Assembly: GCA_020854105.1 (NCBI GenBank)
Contig: JADZGB010000026.1
Span: 1-64,000 of the forward strand
Direction: 5' to 3'
Length of the DNA stretch: 64,000 bases
DNA from: Burkholderiales bacterium
Lineage (GTDB): Bacteria; Pseudomonadota; Gammaproteobacteria; Burkholderiales; SHXO01
The notes under the pieces are model-generated. The model was not told the origin of the DNA and ran no database searches. It saw nothing but the letters and a program-made list of their open reading frames with translations. Position 1 is the first letter of the stretch; every line of letters starts with the position of its first letter. This document shows positions 1 to 8,692 of this stretch, piece by piece. The position numbers were made by a program, and so were the translations under genes.

Positions 1-427
1 GCGCCTCTTGCACCGCATCCGATCCGCGCATCTTCGACCTCGCAAGGCTTCGACCATGACGTCATTATCCCAAGCGATGCCGCGTAGAGCTACGAGTTCT
101 TGCGGGCGAATTTCAACACCCTGCTAGAGGTCGAGCTTCCCCTCCTCGACGTCCGGGGAGGGAAGCACATGCAGCTGAGCGCCTTGCGTTCGGCCCCTCC
201 CGAGGGGCGTGGCGCGAATGGCGGCTCCGTGTGTTCGAAAGGCCCCGCTTCGGCGGGGCTTTTCGTTCGTGCCGCGTTCGTTCGCATACCGGCTCGTCGC
301 GAGCGAGTAACAGGGGCGACGACTATGTTCGGGCACGGCAAAACTGGTATCGTCAAAGTTGGCAGGAATGAAAACTAACCTGCCGGATATTCTTCCCGCA
401 TCGGACAACGCAACCGGAGTGACGCAC
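1..427. other. Leading non-coding stretch
   Basis: No convincing gene starts here. The first 87 bases are open in the forward frame up to a TAG at 85-87 and could be the tail of a gene that begins before the window, but the short peptide is not recognisable. The rest holds one strong hairpin terminator near 241-263 and then the upstream region of the cupin gene. Confidence 0.4.
241..263 (+). terminator. Rho-independent terminator, UUCG loop
   Basis: A perfect 7-bp stem, gccccgc (242-248) with gcggggc (253-259), closes a ttcg tetraloop and is followed by tttt. The same hairpin recurs at 957-974, so the two flank the cupin gene. What the upstream copy terminates is not visible. Confidence 0.7.
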
Positions 428-871
428 ATGATTCGATCGAGCAGTCTGGTGTTTGCCGCGCTAATGATGTCCGGGCTGGCGGCAGCCCATGAAAGCGATG
501 CTTCCCGCGCCTCCGCCGCCCCGTATTCGGTCACGCCGGTCATCCAGCAGGCCATGAGCGATCCCGGCCTGGCCGGCTATCAGATGCTGGCCGTTCGGCT
601 GGACATCGTCCCGGGCGGGGTGGACCCGGCCCCGCACCGCCATGACGCCGACCTTTTCGTGTACGTCATTCACGGCAGCATAGAGGTGGAGGTCGAAGGC
701 GGCAAAGCCACCTATGGCGAAGGACAGATGTTCCACGAGCCGCGCAACGCCGTGCACTCGCTCCTGCGCAACGTCAGTTCAACGGAACCCGCGAGCGCGC
801 TCGCCGTCTTCGTGATCAAGGAAGGGCGCGAGTTCCTGGTTCCGCTCCCCGGGAAGGACGAGAAGAAATAG
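428..871 (+). CDS. Secreted cupin-domain protein
   Basis: The 147-residue product begins with a hydrophobic signal peptide of about 20 residues (MIRSSSLVFAALMMSGLAAA) and so should be exported. The rest is a single small cupin barrel: HRHDAD at the first metal-binding motif, then a G-rich turn (YGEGQMFHEP) and a second His (AVHSLL). This start was chosen over upstream ATGs because it gives the signal peptide and has GGAG just upstream. The substrate cannot be told; stand-alone cupins of this kind are often annotated only as cupin domain proteins. A strong hairpin terminator follows, so it is probably a single-gene unit. Confidence 0.85.
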   Translation: MIRSSSLVFAALMMSGLAAAHESDASRASAAPYSVTPVIQQAMSDPGLAGYQMLAVRLDIVPGGVDPAPHRHDADLFVYVIHGSIEVEVEGGKATYGEGQMFHEPRNAVHSLLRNVSSTEPASALAVFVIKEGREFLVPLPGKDEKK

Positions 872-956
872 CGATCTCCGAGCGGAGTCGGATCCGCCCG
901 GTGGCGAGGCCTCGGTCGGAGGCCGGCACTACAAGCTCGTGGACTGAAGGGTTCGG

Positions 957-980
957 GCCCCGCTTCGGCGGGGCTTTCGT
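957..980 (+). terminator. Rho-independent terminator after the cupin gene
   Basis: The stem gccccgc (957-963) pairs with gcggggc (968-974) around a ttcg loop, followed by a T-rich run. It lies about 86 bases after the cupin stop and is nearly identical to the hairpin at 241-263. Confidence 0.7.
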
Positions 981-1061
981 TGGCACGCAGAAGAAGTGGG
1001 CGCGATTCCTCGATGTCCAGTGCAAGGAGCGAACGGCAATCCGCCGGAGGCCGTCACCCGA

Positions 1062-1451
1062 TCATGGCGTAACCACGGTCAAGCCTTCGATCCTGCTGGC
1101 GAATCTGACGAGTTTGCCGTCAAATGTGGCGAATCGCTCCGCCGACTGGCTGAACGCGAGATGCAGCGCATCCGCGAAATCCATTCCCGATGCGTACCAG
1201 TCGAGCGCCTGGCTCACGCGGTCAGGAGCGTCGCTGTGCAAAGTCGGGATCCCAAGGAGGGCGAGAAGGCCCTGGTGAATCTGCTGCGGGGCGAATCCAT
1301 AAGCCGCGCGCAGCACCCACTCGGTTTCGAGCAGCACGGTGGCAGCGACCATTACTTCATTCCCCTCGACAAGCCGGCGTGCGCGGGCAGCCTGCGCCGC
1401 ATCGTCCCTGGTGAGAAAACGCACGACCACGTTGGTATCCAACGCGATCAT
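1062..1451 (-). CDS. vapC: VapC-type PIN-domain ribonuclease toxin
   Basis: The 129-residue protein is a complete PIN domain: MIALDTNVVVRFL carries the first acidic residue, LETEWVLR the conserved Glu, and DFADALHLA the two later acidic residues, with TFDGKL near the end. PIN toxins of this kind cleave RNA (often initiator tRNA or rRNA) when released from the antitoxin. The start overlaps the stop of the upstream antitoxin gene by ATGA (1448-1451), which implies translational coupling. A longer reading frame exists upstream but would run through the antitoxin gene, so the internal ATG was used. Confidence 0.9.
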   Translation of the reverse strand: MIALDTNVVVRFLTRDDAAQAARARRLVEGNEVMVAATVLLETEWVLRAAYGFAPQQIHQGLLALLGIPTLHSDAPDRVSQALDWYASGMDFADALHLAFSQSAERFATFDGKLVRFASRIEGLTVVTP

Positions 1452-1699
1452 CGCTGCCGGCTCGCCTCGGCCAGCACCGCCTCGTGCATCTGTTCCACCG
1501 TCTTGGCTTCGCCGGTGTAACGCAGGCAACCGAATGCCTGCTCCACGCTGGTAGTCGCAAACGGCTTGAGCGGCCGCAACAGGATGCCCTCTGCGGTTTC
1601 CTCCACGGAAAACTCGGTCCCGGGCCGCAGGTTGCGCGCATTGCGTACCGACTTGGGCAGAACGATCTGGCCCTTGCTCGACAGCTTGGTAGTTTCCAT
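1448..1699 (-). CDS. vapB: VapB-type AbrB/MazE-fold antitoxin
   Basis: The 83-residue protein starts with a SpoVT-AbrB swapped-hairpin DNA-binding domain (TKLSSKGQIVLPKSVR, then a G-F turn) followed by a C-terminal tail that would wrap the PIN toxin. It lies directly upstream of vapC and overlaps it by 4 nt. Antitoxins of this family bind their own promoter; a candidate operator made of two GTAAGAC words lies just upstream at 1712-1729. The family is clear, and the partner assignment follows from the overlap. Confidence 0.9.
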   Translation of the reverse strand: METTKLSSKGQIVLPKSVRNARNLRPGTEFSVEETAEGILLRPLKPFATTSVEQAFGCLRYTGEAKTVEQMHEAVLAEASRQR

Positions 1700-1711
1700 C
1701 TCTTCATGTTC

Positions 1712-1743
1712 GTAAGACGCAGGTAAGACATACTACGCCTGCG
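1712..1743 (-). promoter_or_regulatory. Candidate vapBC operator
   Basis: The word GTAAGAC occurs at 1712-1718 and again at 1723-1729, an 11-bp period that places both on the same face of the helix. A 6-bp inverted repeat, CGCAGG (1718-1723) with CCTGCG (1738-1743), overlaps them. The position immediately upstream of the antitoxin start fits an autoregulatory site, but no promoter box was assigned. Confidence 0.4.
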
Positions 1744-1762
1744 CATGGAAATTACAACCAGC

Positions 1763-1812
1763 GTCGTGGCCCCGGATTAAAGCAGTCCGGGCAGGGTTCG
1801 CCGGGACGACGG
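1763..1812. repeat. Degenerate copy of the dispersed CCGGCGAAAGCCGG-type repeat
   Basis: The words ccggattaaagca, tccggg and gccgggacgacgg match, in order, the copy at 29308-29350. It is a weak, decayed member of the repeat family seen more clearly at 9625, 25579, 29282 and 59997. Confidence 0.4.
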
Positions 1813-1942
1813 ACAGAGCGGTGCCCATGCCGCGTAGCCGGATCCCTGTCTCCTCCATTACACTCTTCCGCATGCGCGACGCTGGGATGTGTGGCGGTTG
1901 CGCACGATAAACGATCGAACAACCGCTCAGGAGGAATTCCGA

Positions 1943-2347
1943 GTGAACCAACATCGTCACGGGCTGCTGGCGGCCGCCATGCTGTGCTGTCGTCCGGCGC
2001 TCCTGATCGCTGCAATCGCGGTGCCGCTTTCGGCCTCCGCCGCTGGCGATCCCGAGGCAGGCAAGCAGGTCTATGACAACCGGTGCCTGGGTTGTCATGG
2101 TAACGACACCACGCGGGGGACGACCGGGCCGGACCTCAGAGGGATCTTCGGTCGCGCGGCCTCGACCGCACCCGGCGGAGTACATTCGCGCGCGCTGGCG
2201 GAGGCCGATATCCACTGGGACGAGCAATCGCTGCGCAAGTTTATCGCCGCACCGGTCAAAGCCGTTCCCGGGACCACCATGCCGACCGGCGTTTCCGATC
2301 CTCGCCAGGTCGACGACCTCATCGCCTATCTGCGGGTGCTGAAGTAG
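1943..2347 (+). CDS. Secreted class I c-type cytochrome
   Basis: The 134-residue protein has a signal peptide (LLAAAMLCC then LLIAAIAVPLSASA) and one haem-attachment site, CLGCH. The distal Met ligand is likely in PGTTMPTGV, in the usual c2/c550-like position, followed by DDLIAYLRVL, the C-terminal helix of class I cytochromes c. The GTG start was chosen over an upstream ATG because AGGAGG sits at 1929-1934 with good spacing. It should act in the periplasm as a soluble electron carrier. It is a clear paralogue of the cytochrome at 17091-17522. The convergent di-haem oxidoreductase at 2454 is a possible partner, by neighbourhood only. Confidence 0.9.
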   Translation: MNQHRHGLLAAAMLCCRPALLIAAIAVPLSASAAGDPEAGKQVYDNRCLGCHGNDTTRGTTGPDLRGIFGRAASTAPGGVHSRALAEADIHWDEQSLRKFIAAPVKAVPGTTMPTGVSDPRQVDDLIAYLRVLK

Positions 2348-2453
2348 GCGCGCCGGCATCGAGCGTGAATTGAAGATCCAGGGGCCAGGCGACGATTCCC
2401 ATCCAGAATGACCCCCGCCTGGAAGGAATGGTCGCAGACCCGGCGCTACGCGG

Positions 2454-3857
2454 CTAGATGGCGTGGAGAAACGCGATCAGCGCGTCACGCTCGTCCTTGG
2501 AGAGACGGGCGAACGCATCGCGCGCGCCCTGCGCCTCTCCGCCGTGCCACAGGATCGCTTCGGTGACGTCGCGGGCGCGGCCGTCATGCAGCAGGACGCT
2601 GCTGCCGCTCACCGTTTTCGACAGTCCCAGTCCCCAGAGCGGAGGCGTGCGCCAGTCGCGCCCGCCCGCGGCGAAGTCGGGTCGATGGTCGGCGAGCCCT
2701 TCCCCCATGTCGTGCAGCAACAGGTCGGTGTAGGCGCGGAAGGTCCGGCGCGACAGCTGGGGCAGCCGGGCGAAGTAGTCAGCCGTGCGCAGTGCCGGTA
2801 CGTGGCAGACCGCACACTGCAACTGCTCGAACAGTGCGGCGCCGCGACGAACGTCGGGGTCGTCCTGATTGCGCGGCGCAGGTGCCGCGGTCCCGAGCAT
2901 GGCGGTCTCGAGTTCAGCTAGGGCGGCATCGATCAGCTCTGGATCGTTTCCCGGCACTTCACGCCGGCAGACCGTCTGCACCTCGGGACAGTTCTGCCGC
3001 GGAAACAGGCTGGAGGTCAGCCCCATGTCATGCAGCGCCGCCGCCGCAACCTGCTGGCGCAGGCCCGGCTGTGCCGCCTTCCACCCGAAGCGCCCGAGCG
3101 TCATGCGCTGCCCGAGCGCGTCCCACGCGATGTTGGGCCGCCCGTTGAAGCCCCGCTCGCGCTGCGTCCTGGCGATCTCGAGGATCGATTCCGCCGGCAC
3201 CGCCTCCAGCAGCCCGAGCCCGAACACGGGCGGCGCGATGCGCAGTGAGGTCATCGTCCCGGCCGGCAGTTCGCCGAACGAGGGATTCTCGATGCTCGGG
3301 ATCGGACGCCGCAGGCTGACCTGGCTCCCGTCCGCAAGCGCGACCACGTGTTCCTCCCACGCGACGTACACGTCCGCCTCGGCGGGAACGGGTGCATAGG
3401 CGAACGCCATTCCCGGCTGCTGACCCTGGAGGGCGCGGTTCTGCAGCTGCTCGCCATAGTGTCCGAGCGGTTGCGGGCCCCCATGTGGACCGGCCCCCGG
3501 CACGCTGACGCGCACCACCATCGAGGTCAGTTGTGCGTGCCTGGAACGAGGCAGATTGCCACGGCCACCGCCCAGATGGCAGGCGCTGCACCGGTCGGCG
3601 ACGAAGGTCGGACCGAGGCCCCAGCCACCCGGTCCGAACGAGAACACCACCCATGAACGATTGAATTCTGCCTGGCCGCGCCGGAAGGCTTCGCGCTGCC
3701 GCTCGCTCAGGGCGGGAGCAGGCTGGGAGAACGCCTGGGCATCGGCGACGGGAACGGTGAATGGGCCGGCCGAACCGGGTTCGTCGCTTTCCGCAGCCAA
3801 CGACAGGTTGCCTGGCAGCACGGCCAGCACGATGAGCAAGGGGAGCATCGGGTTCAT
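2454..3857 (-). CDS. Di-haem c-type oxidoreductase (DUF1111/DHOR family)
   Basis: The 467-residue protein has an N-terminal signal peptide and two CxxCH sites, CSACH at about residue 90 and CAVCH in the C-terminal third. The overall pattern, including FGLGLLEAVP after the first haem domain and LLHDGRARDVTEAILWHGGEA near the end, matches the putative di-haem oxidoreductase family sometimes called thiol oxidoreductase, related to bacterial cytochrome c peroxidases. It should be periplasmic and exchange electrons with small cytochromes; one is encoded next door in the convergent direction. The physiological substrate of this family is not settled. Confidence 0.85.
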   Translation of the reverse strand: MNPMLPLLIVLAVLPGNLSLAAESDEPGSAGPFTVPVADAQAFSQPAPALSERQREAFRRGQAEFNRSWVVFSFGPGGWGLGPTFVADRCSACHLGGGRGNLPRSRHAQLTSMVVRVSVPGAGPHGGPQPLGHYGEQLQNRALQGQQPGMAFAYAPVPAEADVYVAWEEHVVALADGSQVSLRRPIPSIENPSFGELPAGTMTSLRIAPPVFGLGLLEAVPAESILEIARTQRERGFNGRPNIAWDALGQRMTLGRFGWKAAQPGLRQQVAAAALHDMGLTSSLFPRQNCPEVQTVCRREVPGNDPELIDAALAELETAMLGTAAPAPRNQDDPDVRRGAALFEQLQCAVCHVPALRTADYFARLPQLSRRTFRAYTDLLLHDMGEGLADHRPDFAAGGRDWRTPPLWGLGLSKTVSGSSVLLHDGRARDVTEAILWHGGEAQGARDAFARLSKDERDALIAFLHAI

Positions 3858-4101
3858 ATGGCGACGGAGTGTGCCTCAGTCGCGACAGACTCGCCACTGC
3901 GACCCCGCGACACGACGACCAGGAACAGCGAACGCGAGGGCTGGGCGCCAGGGCCGGATCCGTGGCGCGGAACGCGAACAGGCCGAGGAGCATTCCAGGC
4001 AGCCTGAACACCGGCAGCGGCACTCGCGCGTGCGCCTGTGGTAGTTTGCAGGCGCATCCGGACAGGATGCCCTCCCTGGATAATCCCTTCGAACACCGCC
4101 C

Positions 4102-5085
4102 ATGCACTTCGTCATCGTCGGCGCCGGCGCGCTCGGTTCCATCTACGCCGCCTATCTCGCCCGGGACGGGCATCGTGTCTCCCTGATCGCCCGCGGCGAA
4201 CGCGCCGCGGCGCTCGCGCGCCATGGCATTCCCGTGACTGGCCAGGACAGCTTCACCGCGCATTGCGACATCGTCACGCAACCGAAAGCACTGCGCGAGG
4301 CAGACGCCGTGATCGTCGCCGTGAAGACCTACGACACCCAGGAGGCGCTGGCGTCGCTGCGCCAGGTCAGGACGATGTGCGCCTTCTCGGTGCAGAACGG
4401 CGTGCTCAAGAACCGGCAGCTGAGCGAGGCGTTCGGCGCACAGACCACCCTGGGGGCGGTCAGCATGGTGGGCGGCGACGTCCTGCCGGCCCAGGACGGG
4501 CAGCCGGGTGCGGTGCGCTACAACATGGCCAACCCGACGGTGATCGGCGAACTCGCCGGCGGCACGTCCGGGCGCGTGGCCAGCATCGTCGATGCCTTCC
4601 TGCATGCCGGGCTGAAGGCGCAGGCCTCGCAGGACATCGTCGCCGCCGAGTGGTCCAAGTTCGTCGCATGGTCCGGGTTCAGCACGCTCGCCGTGCTGAC
4701 GCGGCTGCCGACCTGGCGCTTCATGGCCGATGCCGACACCGCAGCGCTGGCTGCCCGCGTCATGCGCGAGACGGCGGCGGTCGCCATCCGTCACGGGATC
4801 ATGCTGCAGGACCACGCATTCAGCAGCCGCGCCTTCATCGAAGGCAGCGAGGAAGAGGCGGTCAAGGCGTGCCAGGCGCACGGCGAGCGCATGCGCGTGA
4901 ATGCCCCCGGGTTCCGGCAGTCGATCCTGCAGGATGCGGACCGCAACCGGCGGCTCGAAGTCAACGAGACGCTCGATCACACCCTGGCGCTCGGACAGGA
5001 ACTCGGCGTACCGACGCCCACACTGGAGTTGTGCTGCCGCGTGTTGCGCGCGGTGTCGCGCGCGAACGCGCAGGACAAGGTTTGA
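4102..5085 (+). CDS. panE: 2-dehydropantoate 2-reductase family protein (PanE/ApbA)
   Basis: The 327-residue protein opens with the Rossmann motif GAGALGS at residues 7-13, and the rest follows PanE/ApbA: VKTYDTQ, QNGV and a helical C-terminal domain beginning near residue 185 (SKFVAWSGF). PanE reduces 2-dehydropantoate to pantoate with NADPH in pantothenate synthesis. Many bacteria carry extra PanE-like reductases of unknown substrate, and nothing nearby belongs to pantothenate synthesis, so the exact reaction is uncertain. The next gene starts 8 nt downstream, suggesting a two-gene operon. Confidence 0.75.
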   Translation: MHFVIVGAGALGSIYAAYLARDGHRVSLIARGERAAALARHGIPVTGQDSFTAHCDIVTQPKALREADAVIVAVKTYDTQEALASLRQVRTMCAFSVQNGVLKNRQLSEAFGAQTTLGAVSMVGGDVLPAQDGQPGAVRYNMANPTVIGELAGGTSGRVASIVDAFLHAGLKAQASQDIVAAEWSKFVAWSGFSTLAVLTRLPTWRFMADADTAALAARVMRETAAVAIRHGIMLQDHAFSSRAFIEGSEEEAVKACQAHGERMRVNAPGFRQSILQDADRNRRLEVNETLDHTLALGQELGVPTPTLELCCRVLRAVSRANAQDKV

Positions 5086-5093
5086 GGAACGAC

Positions 5094-5768
5094 ATGGACA
5101 GGATCAGAATCCAGCATTTCTCCGACGTCCTGTGCGTCTGGGCCTACGTCTCCCAGATCCGCATCGACGAACTCAAGCAGCAGTTCGGCACGCAGGTCGA
5201 ACTCGAGTATCACTACGTCCCCGTCTTCGGACATGCCCATCAGAAGCTGCAGGCACAGTGGAGCCAGCGCGGCGGTACAGAGGGGTACAGCCGCCACGTC
5301 AGGGAAGTGGTCGCGAAGTTCGAGCACTGCCCGATCCATCCGGACATCTGGGTGCGGGACACGCCCCGCTCCTCGCTTCCGGCACACCTGTTCCTGTGTG
5401 CCGTGAAGCTGCTGGAGGACCAGGCGCCCGATGCAGCGGGGAATACGCCGTTCGAGCGGGCCGCGTGGGCATTGCGCCAGGCGTTCTTCTGCCATGCCGT
5501 GGACATCTCGCGACACGAGGCGCTGCGCACGCTCGCCCAGCGCCTGGCGCTGCCGGTGGCCGAGATCGAGTCCATCCTCGCATCGGGCGCCGCGCACGCC
5601 CTGCTGTCGGAGGACATGGCCCTGGCACGGGATCAATCGGTGCGCGCCAGCCCCACCCTGCTGTTCAACGAGGGCCGGCAGATGCTCACCGGCAACGTCG
5701 GCTATCGGGTGATCGAGGCCAACGTCCGCGAACTGCTGCGGGCGCCGGCGGGCTCGTCCTGGTGCTGA
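5094..5768 (+). CDS. DsbA-fold (thioredoxin/GST-kappa-like) protein
   Basis: The 224-residue protein has the DsbA/2-hydroxychromene-2-carboxylate isomerase fold: an N-terminal beta strand leading to SDVLCVWAY, a helical insertion, and a late cis-Pro loop (VRASPTLLFN). The usual CxxC is reduced to a single Cys (CVWA), so it is unlikely to be a classical disulfide oxidase. No signal peptide is present, which points to the cytoplasm. It follows the PanE-like reductase by 8 nt and probably shares its transcript. The protein also ends in a Cys (SSWC). The substrate is unknown. Confidence 0.7.
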   Translation: MDRIRIQHFSDVLCVWAYVSQIRIDELKQQFGTQVELEYHYVPVFGHAHQKLQAQWSQRGGTEGYSRHVREVVAKFEHCPIHPDIWVRDTPRSSLPAHLFLCAVKLLEDQAPDAAGNTPFERAAWALRQAFFCHAVDISRHEALRTLAQRLALPVAEIESILASGAAHALLSEDMALARDQSVRASPTLLFNEGRQMLTGNVGYRVIEANVRELLRAPAGSSWC

Positions 5769-5839
5769 AGGCCGCTTAGACGCGTTTTCGCGGAGGCGAA
5801 GCGGCGCGCGCTGTCGCCCCCGGTCGGCCAGGCCGCCGG

Positions 5840-6952
5840 CTAGCGGCGCGGCAGGGTCGGATAGTCCGTATACCCTTCCGCTCCGCCGCCGTAGAAGGTC
5901 GCGCGGTTGTAGGGCGTCAATTCGGCACCGAGGCGCAGCCGCTCCGGCAGATCCGGATTGGAGATGAAGTAGCGTCCGAAGGCAATCGCATCCGCCGCAC
6001 CCTTCGCCACGGTCGCCTCCGCCTCGTCGCCCTTGAAGTTGCCGGCGGTGACGAGCGTGCTGTGCCACATCGGACGGAACAGCTCGCAGGCCGACGGTGC
6101 GTCCTTGTGGTCGACTTCCTTCTGTCCTGCGCCGCTCGCCCGCGGCTCGATCAGATGCAGGTAGGCCAGGCCCAGCTTGTCCAGCTCCCCGATCAGATGG
6201 CTGTACAGCGGCATCGGCTCGGCCTCGCCGCTGTCGTTGGCGATCCCGAACGGGGAGAGCCGGATGCCGACCCGGTTCGCCCCCCACACCGAGGCCACCG
6301 CGCGCGCGGCCTCGAGCGGCAGCCGGCAGCGGTTCTCGATCGATCCGCCATACTCGTCCGTGCGCTGGTTGGAGCGACTCTGCAGGAACTGTTCGAGCAG
6401 GTAGCCGTTGGCGGAATGGATCTCCACTCCGTCGAAGCCGGCGTCCCGGGCGTTGCTGGCGGCCTGCTCGTAGCTGCCCAGCAGCCTGGCGATCTCCTCG
6501 CCGGTCAGGGCGTGCGGGGTAGGAAAGGGCTCGCGCTGGAACTGCGCGGTCATGGCCATGCCTTGCGCCGCAATGGCCGAGGGCGCCACCGGCGGCCTGC
6601 GACCCGGCTGATGCGATGGATGCGAGATGCGGCCGACGTGCCACAGCTGGAGGAAGGCTGTGCCGCCCTTGGCGTGGATGGCGTCGGTGACCAGCCGCCA
6701 CCCGGCCACCTGTTCCGGCGAGTGGATGCCGGGCGAGGCCGGGACGCCCTGCCCCTCCGGACAGATCTGCGAGGCCTCGCAGATGATCAGCCCGCCCTGA
6801 GTGGCGCGCTGCCCGTAGTACTCGGCGTTCAGGGCGTTCGGGATATTGCCCGGCCGGCTGGCGCGCATGCGGGTGAGGGGCGCCATGACGACCCGGTGGG
6901 AAAGGCTGCAGGGGCCCAGGTTCAGGGGCCGGAAAAGTGCGGTGCGAGTCAC
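5840..6952 (-). CDS. Old Yellow Enzyme family alkene reductase
   Basis: The 370-residue protein follows the FMN-dependent OYE family along its length: FRPLNLGPCSLSHRVVMAPLTRMRA at the N-terminus, the EIHSANGYLLEQFL strand, then TDEYGGS with the ENR helix, and GRYFISNPDLPERL near the C-terminus. Relatives such as NemA reduce activated double bonds and nitro compounds with NAD(P)H. The GTG start at 6950-6952 was chosen because an AAGGA box lies 8-10 nt upstream and the length then matches the family (about 365 residues); an upstream-extended frame has no family support. Confidence 0.85.
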   Translation of the reverse strand: MTRTALFRPLNLGPCSLSHRVVMAPLTRMRASRPGNIPNALNAEYYGQRATQGGLIICEASQICPEGQGVPASPGIHSPEQVAGWRLVTDAIHAKGGTAFLQLWHVGRISHPSHQPGRRPPVAPSAIAAQGMAMTAQFQREPFPTPHALTGEEIARLLGSYEQAASNARDAGFDGVEIHSANGYLLEQFLQSRSNQRTDEYGGSIENRCRLPLEAARAVASVWGANRVGIRLSPFGIANDSGEAEPMPLYSHLIGELDKLGLAYLHLIEPRASGAGQKEVDHKDAPSACELFRPMWHSTLVTAGNFKGDEAEATVAKGAADAIAFGRYFISNPDLPERLRLGAELTPYNRATFYGGGAEGYTDYPTLPRR

Positions 6953-7249
6953 TGTGCTGATCCTTCCATCTTGCCGGTTCGGAAAATGCCGGGACGATAG
7001 CATCAAAGCATGAGCCGCAGCGGCGGATGTCGCGCTGCACCAGAAAATCACCGGCATCGTTCGATCCTCTTCATCTGGATTAAGAACGACAGTTGCCCGA
7101 ACGCGGGGTGCATGCGATATTCGCCGCCGTGAAGAACGATAGCGAAGCCGGAGGGCGATCGAACCTCTCCGCTGGCCCTGCGGTGCCTCACCTGGCCTGC
7201 CGCACCCCTCTCCCCCTCCCCCGAACTCCGGCCACCGGCTGACCGCGCG

Positions 7250-8680
7250 ATGCTCGCACCCTCTACGCATTTGCCTTCGATCATTCAGGGCGGGATGGGC
7301 GTCGGAATCTCCAACTGGCGGCTCGCACGCGCCGTCGCGCAATGCGGTCAGCTCGGCGTGGTCTCCGGCACGGGACTGGACAACCTGCTGATCCGCCGTC
7401 TGGAGGACGGAGATCCCGGCGGACACATGCGCGAGGCCATGGCGGCGTTTCCCATCCAGTCTGCGGTGGATTCCCTGCAGCGCAGACTGGCATCACGTCC
7501 ACACCGGCCAGGCGGCCCGTATTCCGTGCTTCCGCTGTACAAGCTGGGTTCCGGCGCCTCGCGCCAGCAGGCCTCGATGCTCGCCGCATTCGTGGAGGTG
7601 TGGCTGGCGAAACAGGGGCACGGCGGGCAGGTCGGCATCAACCTGCTCACCAAGATCCAGCCGCCGACGTTGCCGACGCTGTACGGCGCAATGCTCGCGG
7701 GCGTGGACTACGTGCTGATGGGCGCGGGGATCCCGCGCGAGATCCCGGCTGCGCTGGAGCGCCTCGCGCTGCACGAGCCCGCCGAGGTGCGGCTCGACGT
7801 TGCGGGCGCCTCGTCGGACAAGGCGTACCGGGTGAGCTTCGATCCGCACGAGCACTGGGAACATCCGTCGGCGCCGCTGCGCTGTCCCCGCTTCGTTCCC
7901 ATCGTGGCCAGCACGCTCCTGGCCTCGGTGCTGGTACGCAAGACAACCGGGCGCATCGACGGCCTGGTGATCGAGTCGCCCTCGGCCGGCGGACACAGCG
8001 CTGCGCCCCGGGGAGAGCTGCGGCTGGACGCGAACGGCGAGCCGATCTACGGTGAGCGCGACGTCGTGGACCTGAACAAGATCCGCGAGCTGGGCGTGCC
8101 GTTCTGGCTCGCCGGCGGCACCGGCAATCCGCGTGCGCTGCAGGCGGCCCGGGCCTCCGGTGCTGCAGGCGTGCAGGTCGGCACTCTCTTCGCCTACTGC
8201 GAGGAGTCCGGCATGGACGACGAACTGAAGCATTCGGTGTTGTCGTACGCTGCGCGCGGCGAGGTGCGTGTGCGCACCGACGTGCGGGCCTCGCCCACCG
8301 GCTATCCGTTCAAGCTCGTCGAATGGCCGGACGATCCCTCGGCCGGCAAGGACCGCAGACGGGTGTGCGACATCGGCTATCTGCGCGAAGCCTATGTCAC
8401 CCCCGCGGGGACAGTGGGTTTCCGCTGTGCCGCCGAGCCGGTGGATGTCTACGTGAAGAAGGGTGGCGCGCGGGAGGACACCGTCGGGCGCAGGTGCCTG
8501 TGCAACGGGCTGATGGCAACCGCCGGCCACCCCCAGCGCCGCCGCAACGAGATCGAACCGCCCCTGCTGACGAGCGGGGACGATCTGGTGCGCATCGGCG
8601 AGTTCCTGGCGGGACGCGATCGCTACCGTGCCGCCGACGTCGTCGACTACCTGCTCGGCACCAGCGCGCCGGCCGCCTGA
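7250..8680 (+). CDS. Nitronate monooxygenase-like flavoprotein
   Basis: The 476-residue protein is an FMN-binding TIM barrel of the 2-nitropropane dioxygenase/IMP dehydrogenase type. Visible signs are IIQGGMGVGIS near the N-terminus, GGHSAAPRG carrying the conserved His, WLAGGTGNP and GAAGVQVGTLFAYC, the phosphate-binding end of the barrel. It is longer than typical class I nitronate monooxygenases because of about 100 extra C-terminal residues that include two clusters of Cys (RRCLCNG). Members of this superfamily also include PfaD-type enoyl reductases, so substrate assignment is provisional. Confidence 0.75.
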   Translation: MLAPSTHLPSIIQGGMGVGISNWRLARAVAQCGQLGVVSGTGLDNLLIRRLEDGDPGGHMREAMAAFPIQSAVDSLQRRLASRPHRPGGPYSVLPLYKLGSGASRQQASMLAAFVEVWLAKQGHGGQVGINLLTKIQPPTLPTLYGAMLAGVDYVLMGAGIPREIPAALERLALHEPAEVRLDVAGASSDKAYRVSFDPHEHWEHPSAPLRCPRFVPIVASTLLASVLVRKTTGRIDGLVIESPSAGGHSAAPRGELRLDANGEPIYGERDVVDLNKIRELGVPFWLAGGTGNPRALQAARASGAAGVQVGTLFAYCEESGMDDELKHSVLSYAARGEVRVRTDVRASPTGYPFKLVEWPDDPSAGKDRRRVCDIGYLREAYVTPAGTVGFRCAAEPVDVYVKKGGAREDTVGRRCLCNGLMATAGHPQRRRNEIEPPLLTSGDDLVRIGEFLAGRDRYRAADVVDYLLGTSAPAA

Positions 8681-8692
8681 CACCGCGATCGG

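Noticed and set aside
1-87. Possible gene tail at the left edge
   Set aside because: Only about 28 codons are open and no family can be recognised, so it is described only as unassigned sequence.
3028-4980. Reverse-strand open frame of 650 codons crossing the di-haem and PanE genes
   Set aside because: It overlaps two well-supported genes and its product has no domain; it is a shadow.
4977-7040. Reverse-strand open frame of 687 codons over the OYE and DsbA-fold genes
   Set aside because: The OYE protein on the same strand in another frame has full family motifs; this frame has none.
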